A stretch of DNA of 25,891 nt from an uncultured Eubacteriales bacterium (lineage in GTDB: Bacteria; Bacillota; Clostridia; Oscillospirales; Acutalibacteraceae), in assembly GCA_934394855.1 (NCBI GenBank), contig CAKRRH010000027.1, positions 1 through 25,891 of the forward strand. Reading direction: 5' to 3'. This document shows positions 20,282-25,891 of this stretch, piece after piece. A model generated the notes under the pieces. The model did not search any database. It was not told where the DNA came from and was given only the letters and a program-made list of their open reading frames with translations. The position numbers and the translations under genes were made by a program. Each line of letters starts with the position of its first letter. Within the stretch, counting starts at the first letter, position 1.

Positions 20282-21454
20282 ATGGACATCAAAGAAAAAG
20301 CACTTAAAAAGCATTATGACTGGCACGGCAAAATCGAGGTGAAATCAAGAGTTGAGGTTAAGACCTCCGAAGACCTTTCAACGGCATATACCCCGGGTGT
20401 TGCTCAGCCGTGTCTTGAGATACAAAAAGACGAGGATTTATCATATTCGCTGACTCGAAGAAGCAATCTTGTTGCGGTAATCACCGACGGCTCGGCGATT
20501 TTGGGACTCGGAAACATCGGACCTGTTGCGGGTATGCCCGTAATGGAAGGAAAATGCGTTTTATTCAAAGAATTTGCCGATGTTGACGCATTTCCGCTTT
20601 GCATCAAGACTCAGGATGTTGACGAGCTTGTTCAGACAATTTACAATATTTCGGGTTCATTCGGCGGAATAAATCTTGAAGACATTGCCGCTCCACGCTG
20701 CTTTGAGGTTGAACGCAGACTGAAGGAAATGTGCGACATTCCGGTGTTCCACGACGACCAGCACGGAACGGCGATCGTTGTTGCGGCGGCGCTCATAAAT
20801 GCGCTTAAAGTGGTAAAAAAGCAGCCGAAAGATGTTAAAATCGTAATCAACGGCGCGGGTTCAGCCGGAACTGCGATTGCAAATCATATCATGAAGCTCG
20901 GCGTATCGGACATAATCATGTGCGACAAATTCGGAATCATTTGCGACGGTGACGACACACTGAGTGATGCGCATAAGGAGCTTGCGAAATATACGAACAA
21001 AGGACACATTCAGGGAGCACTCAAAGATGCGATGAGAGGCGCTGATGTATTCATCGGAGTATCTGCGCCGAACATTGTGAATGAAGAAATGATAAAGTCG
21101 ATGAACGACGGTGCGATCGTATTTCCGATGGCGAACCCGACGCCTGAAATTATGCCCGATTTGGCGCTGAAAGCAGGTGCGGCGGTTGTCGGAACAGGAC
21201 GCTCGGATTTCCCGAATCAGATTAACAATGTGCTTGCATTCCCGGGAATATTCAGAGGTGCGCTTGATTGCAGAGCGTCGGACATAAACGAGGAAATGAA
21301 GCTTGCGGCGTCATATGCGATTGCGTCACTGGTCAGTGACGACGAGCTTTCGGCTGAATATATTTTGCCAAAGGCATTTGACAAGCGAATCGGCAAAACA
21401 GTCGCCGAGGCTGTCGCTAATGCAGCAAAATCTTCCGGTGTCGCCAGGATTTGA
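20282..21454 (+). CDS. malic enzyme (malate dehydrogenase, oxaloacetate-decarboxylating)
   Basis: A 390-residue short-type bacterial malic enzyme, converting malate to pyruvate and CO2 with reduction of NAD(P). Visible marks: catalytic Tyr in STAYTPGVAQPC near 28-40, catalytic Lys in GKCVLFKEFADVDAFP near 85, metal ligands in FHDDQHGTAIVVAAAL near 150, and the Rossmann motif NGAGSAGTAIA near 188-198. The absence of an obvious NADP-binding Arg after the second strand, with CDKFG there instead, suggests NAD use. GAGGTAG precedes the ATG at 20282. With the D-lactate dehydrogenase downstream it gives malate to pyruvate to D-lactate in a fermentative cell. Confidence 0.93.
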   Translation: MDIKEKALKKHYDWHGKIEVKSRVEVKTSEDLSTAYTPGVAQPCLEIQKDEDLSYSLTRRSNLVAVITDGSAILGLGNIGPVAGMPVMEGKCVLFKEFADVDAFPLCIKTQDVDELVQTIYNISGSFGGINLEDIAAPRCFEVERRLKEMCDIPVFHDDQHGTAIVVAAALINALKVVKKQPKDVKIVINGAGSAGTAIANHIMKLGVSDIIMCDKFGIICDGDDTLSDAHKELAKYTNKGHIQGALKDAMRGADVFIGVSAPNIVNEEMIKSMNDGAIVFPMANPTPEIMPDLALKAGAAVVGTGRSDFPNQINNVLAFPGIFRGALDCRASDINEEMKLAASYAIASLVSDDELSAEYILPKAFDKRIGKTVAEAVANAAKSSGVARI

Positions 21455-21487
21455 TGTATTTGTGGATATATTATATTTAGTTTTATG

Positions 21488-21772
21488 CGAGGGGTGCTTT
21501 TTTGTAAAAAAGCACCCCTCGCGCTCCCCTTAAAAAACTTTATTTATGAGAAATATATTTATTATGATAGAGCGTTACAATACCACCAACTTCTAAATAC
21601 ACAATTATTTATTTAACAACCGTATGGTGCGACGGTATCATACGCAACACAATATAATAATATATACAAAAACATAAGTACAAGCCACCCTAACGCTGTG
21701 CTTATATTTTATTTTTAAAGAAAAATTTTTGAAGGGAGCACGAGGGGAACTTTTTATAAAAAGTTCCCCTCG
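21488..21772 (+). repeat. intergenic hairpin-ended repeat, copy A
   Basis: A 285-base element filling most of the gap between malic enzyme and D-lactate dehydrogenase. The left end is a perfect hairpin, GAGGGGTGCTTTTTT with its complement; the right end (21741-21772) is GAGGGGAACTTTTT with its complement. Each is followed inward by a CGCTCCC/GGGAGC-like block, so the ends are imperfect inverted repeats. The interior shares blocks with copy B, including AAAAAACTTTATTTATGAGA, ATTATTTATTTAACAACC and GCCACCCTAACGCTGT. No protein is encoded. The left hairpin probably also ends the malic enzyme transcript. Confidence 0.75.
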
Positions 21773-21827
21773 TAAAAAATAATAATCCTACACAAAAGGG
21801 GCATGATATATATGGAGGAATCAGAAG

Positions 21828-22814
21828 ATGAAGATAGCCTTTTTTGACACAAAGCCCTATGACAAGACATGGTTTGAACCGCTCAGCGAAAAATACGGTC
21901 ATCGGCTCAAATTTTTCGAGGACAAGCTGAACATTGACACAGCACCACTCGCACAGGGCTGTGATGCGGTATGTATATTTGTCAACGACGACGCAAACGC
22001 CGAAGTAATCGATATGCTGTACTCACTCGGCGTAAAGATGATTGCGCTTCGATGTGCCGGATACAACAATGTTGACCTGAATGCGGCGCAAGGCAAGATC
22101 ACGGTCGTCAGAGTGCCGAGCTATTCTCCTGCGGCGGTTGCCGAGCACGCAATGGCGCTGCTTTTATCGGTCAACCGACGAATTCATAAAGCATATCTTC
22201 GCACAAAGGACAACAATTTCAACATCAACGGACTGCTCGGCTTTGACCTTTCGGGCAAAACCGCCGGAATCATCGGAACAGGTCAAATCGGACGGCTGTT
22301 CATCGACATCTGCCGAGGATTTCACATGAACATCATTGCATTTGACGCATATCCTCAAAAAAACAGCGACATTGAATATGTCACAAAAGACGAGCTTTTT
22401 GCACGTGCAAATGTAATCAGTCTGCATTGTCCGCTGACTAAGGACACCTATCATATCATAAACCGTGAGAGCATTGAGAAAATGCAGCAAAACACATTCA
22501 TCATAAACACCTCCAGAGGTGCGCTGATTGACACAACTGCGCTGATTGACGGGCTTAAATCGGAGAAACTCGGCGGTGCGGGACTTGATGTTTATGAAGA
22601 AGAAAATGAATATTTCTTTGAGGATTATTCAAACGAGATCGTAAAGGACGATGAGCTGCAGCGGCTGCTGTCATTTCCGAATGTGATCGTCACATCGCAT
22701 CAAGGTTTTTTTACCAAAGAGGCAATGAAAGCCATTGCGACGGTGACGAACGAAAATTTCAGCCAATTTGAACAAGGCAACATCATCAATGAAGTCTCGT
22801 TGCAAAACGGCTGA
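21828..22814 (+). CDS. ldhA: D-lactate dehydrogenase (D-2-hydroxyacid dehydrogenase)
   Basis: A 328-residue D-isomer-specific 2-hydroxyacid dehydrogenase. The Rossmann motif GIIGTGQIGR lies near 147-156, with Asp at FDAYP near 174 favouring NAD over NADP. The catalytic triad is visible: Arg in NTSRGALID near 234, Glu in DVYEEENEY near 262, and His in SHQGFF near 294. The SHQGFFTKEAM ending and YEEENEYFFED loop are typical of D-lactate dehydrogenases of fermentative bacteria. It reduces pyruvate to D-lactate, regenerating NAD. TGGAGGAA precedes the ATG. Repeat copy A lies just upstream. Confidence 0.93.
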   Translation: MKIAFFDTKPYDKTWFEPLSEKYGHRLKFFEDKLNIDTAPLAQGCDAVCIFVNDDANAEVIDMLYSLGVKMIALRCAGYNNVDLNAAQGKITVVRVPSYSPAAVAEHAMALLLSVNRRIHKAYLRTKDNNFNINGLLGFDLSGKTAGIIGTGQIGRLFIDICRGFHMNIIAFDAYPQKNSDIEYVTKDELFARANVISLHCPLTKDTYHIINRESIEKMQQNTFIINTSRGALIDTTALIDGLKSEKLGGAGLDVYEEENEYFFEDYSNEIVKDDELQRLLSFPNVIVTSHQGFFTKEAMKAIATVTNENFSQFEQGNIINEVSLQNG

Positions 22815-22838
22815 GCCCTTTTATATAATTAAATCAAC

Positions 22839-22874
22839 GCTGTGGTGATATATTTTTTCATCACAGCCTTTTTT
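22839..22874 (+). terminator. terminator of the D-lactate dehydrogenase gene
   Basis: GCTGTG with CACAGC, plus TGAT with ATCA, form a stem around an AT-rich loop, followed by CTTTTTTC. Confidence 0.8.
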
Positions 22875-23001
22875 CGCATTTTGCACAGATAATCTGCAAA
22901 AATTTTGATTAAATAATATGTTTGAAATAACGAGAAAAACAGAGATATAGTGAGGATTTGAGAGAACAGCATTTATTTGATTATTTTTTTGCATTTTTCG
23001 C

Positions 23002-23030
23002 TTGACAAACCCCTTTTGATGTGGTAACAT
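23002..23030 (+). promoter_or_regulatory. promoter of rplM-rpsI
   Basis: TTGACA (23002-23007), 17-base spacer, TAACAT (23025-23030). The leader to the ATG at 23074 is only about 40 bases, too short for the known L13 autoregulatory structure. Confidence 0.85.
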
Positions 23031-23073
23031 AACACTTGCGTTAAAAATAATTCTTATATGGAGGAAATGCATA

Positions 23074-23502
23074 ATGTCAACTTACATGGCAAAGCCCGCT
23101 GAAGTTGAGCGTAAATGGTACATCATCGACGCTGCCGGCAAACCGCTTGGCAGAACCGCTGTTGTAGTCGCTAATCTTCTTCGCGGTAAAACAGAGCCTA
23201 CCTTCACTCCTCATGTTGACTGCGGTAACCATGTTATCGTAATCAATGCGGACAAGGCAGTTCTTACAGGTAAAAAACTTGAACAGAAATATTATCGTCG
23301 TCATACCGGTTATATCGGCGGACTCAAGGAAGTTCAGTACAAGACACTCATGAACGAGCGTCCTGAACTTGCAATGGAGCTTGCTGTTAAGGGTATGATC
23401 CCGGATAACACAATCGGCCGTCAGGCACTCACTCGCCTTCGTGTTTACAAGGGCGAAGAACATAAGCATGCAGCTCAGAAGCCGCAGACTTATGAATTTT
23501 AA
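23074..23502 (+). CDS. rplM: 50S ribosomal protein L13
   Basis: A 142-residue L13, usual length. Landmarks are KWYIIDAAGKPLGRTAVVVA near 14-33, LRGKTEPTFTPHVDCGNHVI near 36-55, the KKLEQKYYRRHTGYIGGLKE segment, and GMIPDNTIGRQALTRLRVYK. L13 is an early assembly protein of the 50S subunit. TGGAGGAAATGCATA precedes the ATG. It is followed by rpsI after 19 bases, the near-universal bacterial pair. Codon use is strongly biased, as expected for a highly expressed gene. Confidence 0.98.
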   Translation: MSTYMAKPAEVERKWYIIDAAGKPLGRTAVVVANLLRGKTEPTFTPHVDCGNHVIVINADKAVLTGKKLEQKYYRRHTGYIGGLKEVQYKTLMNERPELAMELAVKGMIPDNTIGRQALTRLRVYKGEEHKHAAQKPQTYEF

Positions 23503-23521
23503 TTGAAGGGAGACAGAAATC

Positions 23522-23920
23522 ATGTACGAAACCAAGCCATATTTTTACGGCACAGGCAGAAGAAAAAGTTCTGTCGCCCGTGTAAGAGTTTACAACGGCA
23601 CAGGTAAAATCACAATCAACGGCCGTGACATTGACGATTACTTCGGTCTTGAAACACTCAAGCTCATCGTTCGTCAGCCGGTCGCTCTCACAAACACAGC
23701 TGAAAAGTTTGACATCGTCTGCAACGTTACAGGCGGCGGTGTTACAGGTCAGGCAGGCGCAATTCGCCACGGCCTTTCACGCGCACTTTTGCAGTATGAT
23801 GAAGCTCTTCGCCCGACACTTAAAAAGGCAGGCTTCCTCACTCGTGATCCGAGAATGAAAGAGCGTAAGAAATACGGTCTCAAAGGCGCTCGTCGTGCTC
23901 CGCAGTTCTCAAAGAGATAA
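23522..23920 (+). CDS. rpsI: 30S ribosomal protein S9
   Basis: A 132-residue S9. FYGTGRRKSSVARVRVYNGT near 8-27 is the family opening, with GGGVTGQAGAIRHGLSRALL and the basic tail KKYGLKGARRAPQFSKR, whose end reaches into the ribosomal P site near the tRNA anticodon. GAAGGGAGA gives the ribosome site. It is the second gene of the rplM-rpsI operon and is closed by the terminator at 23948-23985. Confidence 0.98.
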   Translation: MYETKPYFYGTGRRKSSVARVRVYNGTGKITINGRDIDDYFGLETLKLIVRQPVALTNTAEKFDIVCNVTGGGVTGQAGAIRHGLSRALLQYDEALRPTLKKAGFLTRDPRMKERKKYGLKGARRAPQFSKR

Positions 23921-23947
23921 TTATTACAACAAATATTTGTCTTTTAC

Positions 23948-23985
23948 AAAACCTCCGAATCCACTGTGGGTTCGGAGGTTTTTTC
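23948..23985 (+). terminator. terminator of rplM-rpsI
   Basis: AAACCTCCGAA pairs with TTCGGAGGTTT around TCCACTGTGGG, with TTTTTTC after it. Upstream A-residues let it act for convergent spoIVA as well. Confidence 0.9.
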
Positions 23986-24017
23986 ATTGCATATCCATTT
24001 GTTTACAGGCGATTTCA

Positions 24018-25499
24018 CTACAATATAATACAAATCAGTCCGCTGCAGCCCTCATTGATGAGCCGTTCAAGCGTTTGAGCAATTCGCTCTCTTGCATCCT
24101 CGGGCAATTTTGCAAGCTTTGCGTGAAGCCCCTCATTAACCAGCTCATTTAGCGACTTTCCGAATATGTTTGAATCCCAAATTTTCAGCGGATCGTCCGA
24201 AAAATCATTCATCAGCGACATCACAAGCTCTTCCGACTGTTTTTCCGAACCGACGATCGGCGTTACCTCGGTCGTAATATTTGCTTTCATCAGATGAATC
24301 GACGGCGCAGACGCTTTCAGTCGAACGCCATATCTTCCACCCTGCTTCATGATTTCCGGTTGCTGAAGCTCAAGCTCGCTGATGTCAGGCATCACGATTC
24401 CGTAGCCGGTTCGTTCAACCTGATCAAGCGCGTCTCTCACTCGGTCAAATTTCGATTTTGCAATGCTCAGCGCTTTCATTTCATCCATCAGCTGTCGGTC
24501 ATTTTCAATCTTGATTCCCGAAATGTCGGACAGAATATTATAATATAGTTCGGGGCGTAGCGTCATCATGATTTTAACGCTGCCCTGACCCAAATCAACG
24601 CCCTCGATTTTGCAGTCCTTCACCTGCTCACAATTCATGATTCTTTCGGGCAGCCGTTTGCAATCCCGAACACGAACCGCACCTTTCGCCGAATCCATTA
24701 TTGCGGCCGATACCGACTTGCGAACCTCGTGGTCAAGCGGTAATGAAGAAATCCATTTCGGCATATCAAACGCAATTTCCCTGATCGGGAACTCGAACAG
24801 AACCTTTGAGATAATTTGCTTGATCTGTGCCTCGTCAAGGTCGGCACAGCTTACCGCCATTACAGGCACGCCATATTTTTCACTCAAGCTGTCCGCCATT
24901 GTCTGCGCCTTTTCGGTCATTGGGTCAACGCAGTTGAGCAAAACGATGAACGGTTTGTTGATTGCTTTCAGCTCCTCAATTACCCGTTGCTCGACTTCCT
25001 CATATTCCTCACGGTCAATGTCACTGATGCTGCCGTCGGTCGTCACAACAAGCCCGATCGTCGAGTGCTCGTTAATGACCTTTTGCGTTCCGATTTCAGC
25101 CGCCATGTTAAACGGAATCGGCTCATCATACCACGGTGTCATCACCATTCTCGGCTGGTCGTTTTCAATATATCCGATCGCACTCGGAACAATATATCCC
25201 ACACAATCGATCATACGCACCGAAAAAGCGGCATTATCGTCAAGCGTTACCCTCACCGCATTTTCGGGAATAAATTTCGGTTCGGTCGTCATGATCGTCC
25301 TGCCGCCGCTTGATTGCGGCAATTCGTCGTTTGCCCTGTCTCTTTGATAGTTATCGTTTATATGCGGTATTACAAGCTCATCCATAAACCGCTTGATAAA
25401 GGTGGATTTGCCCGTCCTGACCGGTCCTACCACCCCAATGTATATGTCGCCTCCGGTCCGTGCGGCAATGTCACCGTATATGTTGCTGTTAGTGTTCAT
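24018..25499 (-). CDS. spoIVA: stage IV sporulation protein A
   Basis: A 493-residue SpoIVA, the usual length. The N-terminal TRAFAC-type ATPase domain has Walker A GPVRTGKS at 25-32, switch-like TTEPKFIPENAV near 70 and Walker B-like VRMIDCVGYIVPSA near 95. A middle domain and a C-terminal membrane-surface-binding part follow, ending GLICIIL. In endospore formers it is made in the mother cell, hydrolyses ATP, polymerises on the forespore and forms the coat basement layer. A sigma-E-like promoter precedes it. This gene fixes the host as a spore-forming Firmicute lineage. Convergent with rpsI. Confidence 0.97.
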   Translation of the reverse strand: MNTNSNIYGDIAARTGGDIYIGVVGPVRTGKSTFIKRFMDELVIPHINDNYQRDRANDELPQSSGGRTIMTTEPKFIPENAVRVTLDDNAAFSVRMIDCVGYIVPSAIGYIENDQPRMVMTPWYDEPIPFNMAAEIGTQKVINEHSTIGLVVTTDGSISDIDREEYEEVEQRVIEELKAINKPFIVLLNCVDPMTEKAQTMADSLSEKYGVPVMAVSCADLDEAQIKQIISKVLFEFPIREIAFDMPKWISSLPLDHEVRKSVSAAIMDSAKGAVRVRDCKRLPERIMNCEQVKDCKIEGVDLGQGSVKIMMTLRPELYYNILSDISGIKIENDRQLMDEMKALSIAKSKFDRVRDALDQVERTGYGIVMPDISELELQQPEIMKQGGRYGVRLKASAPSIHLMKANITTEVTPIVGSEKQSEELVMSLMNDFSDDPLKIWDSNIFGKSLNELVNEGLHAKLAKLPEDARERIAQTLERLINEGCSGLICIIL

Positions 25500-25538
25500 G
25501 ACAGTCCTCTCTTTCCGCTAATACTCGTCTTTTGCTAA

Positions 25539-25567
25539 TATGTATGAGAAAACCGCCTTGTTTATGC
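25539..25567 (-). promoter_or_regulatory. sigma-E-type promoter of spoIVA
   Basis: On the minus strand GCATAAAC (25560-25567), a 13-base spacer and CATACATA (25539-25546) match the sporulation sigma-E pattern (ATA core at -35, CATACA at -10). AGAGGA follows before the ATG at 25499. Confidence 0.65.
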
Positions 25568-25600
25568 TATTTTTTTAGTTGAAATAATTTTATATTTTTG

Positions 25601-25887
25601 TGGGAAACCTTTTTTGTAAAAAGGGTTTCTCGCGCTCTTCCAAAAAACTTTTATTATAAAAAATAAAACAGAGGTACAGCGTTAGGGTGGCTTGTACTTC
25701 TGTTTTTGCTATGGATATGTTCGTATTCGGTGCGCCGAGGACAACGCACCCTACGGTTGTTAAATAAATAATTGTATATTTAGAGGCAGTGAGTATTGTT
25801 TGGCTTTATCATAATAAAAAATTCTCATAAATAAAGTTTTTTGAAAGGGGTGTGGGGGAAACTTTTTTACAAAAAAGTTTCCCCCAC
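25601..25887 (-). repeat. intergenic hairpin-ended repeat, copy B (inverted relative to copy A)
   Basis: A 287-base element in the spacer upstream of spoIVA, in opposite orientation to copy A. Plus-strand ends are a 12-bp hairpin GAAACCTTTTTT with its complement (about 25604-25629) and GTGGGGGAAACTTTTTT with its complement (25852-25887). Reverse-complemented, its interior carries the same blocks as copy A in the same order. The end hairpins differ in sequence between copies while staying fully paired. It extends to within 4 bases of the window edge. No gene is seen. Confidence 0.75.
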
Positions 25888-25891
25888 ATAA

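Noticed and set aside
23031..23073. L13 autoregulatory leader before rplM
   Set aside because: Only about 40 bases lie between promoter and ATG and no pseudoknot-like structure is seen.
24610..25347. A 245-residue plus-strand frame opposite spoIVA
   Set aside because: It is the antisense of a well-supported conserved gene, with serine/threonine-rich composition typical of a shadow frame.
1..25891. CRISPR array
   Set aside because: No regularly spaced direct repeats were found anywhere in the window; the only longer repeats are the two hairpin-ended elements.

Overview
The window joins one end of a temperate phage genome (about 1-11,943) to a stretch of chromosome from a spore-forming Clostridia-type Firmicute (about 11,944-25,891). 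The host call rests on spoIVA behind a sigma-E-like promoter, clostridial-style rplM-rpsI, a CorA transporter, NAD-type malic enzyme and D-lactate dehydrogenase, with AT-rich spacers and strong GGAGG ribosome sites. An anaerobic gut or rumen Oscillospiraceae-like organism fits, but the species cannot be read from the sequence.

Prophage, 1-8,376 (mostly minus strand): the early replication and recombination module, reading right to left from a Cro-like regulator. It holds several small phage proteins, a Rad52/Sak-type annealing protein, a NinB-like protein, an HNH nuclease, a replication initiator-like protein, SSB, a small winged-helix protein, a SNF2-type helicase, a DNA methyltransferase and a phage-encoded sliding clamp cut by the left edge. 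Two plus-strand genes with their own near-consensus promoters (7,146 and 7,581) sit against this transcription and look like morons.

Immunity and lysogeny region, 8,377-11,943 (plus strand): two divergent promoters surrounded by three similar operator-like sites, then a CI-like S24 repressor overlapping by ATGA a small PBECR-type nuclease. Next come a stand-alone structured RNA with its own promoter and terminator, and a NYN-domain RNase whose leader carries an intrinsic terminator between promoter and ribosome site. A long stem-loop, a minus-strand terminator and the tyrosine integrase follow. A 29-base tRNA 3' end (probably tRNA-Pro) with the tRNA's own terminator follows the integrase and marks the attachment site; structural genes and the other att lie beyond the left edge.

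The 12.0-13.2 kb stretch holds small phage-like or orphan genes, probably an older element remnant, ending at an intact tRNA-Arg(TCT).

Chromosome, 13.4-25.9 kb: a WYL regulator and a large GT-C-like membrane protein; a divergent unknown gene; corA behind a structured leader; a histidine phosphatase; a cytidylate-kinase-like protein; malic enzyme and D-lactate dehydrogenase (malate to pyruvate to D-lactate); rplM-rpsI; and convergent spoIVA. Two copies of a roughly 285-bp intergenic repeat with hairpin ends lie in opposite orientation at 21.5 and 25.6-25.9 kb.

The best candidate for something undescribed is the RNA-rich cargo between repressor and integrase (9.17-10.81 kb): two putative nucleases and up to three structured RNAs. 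Next come the corA leader and the inverted hairpin-ended repeat.
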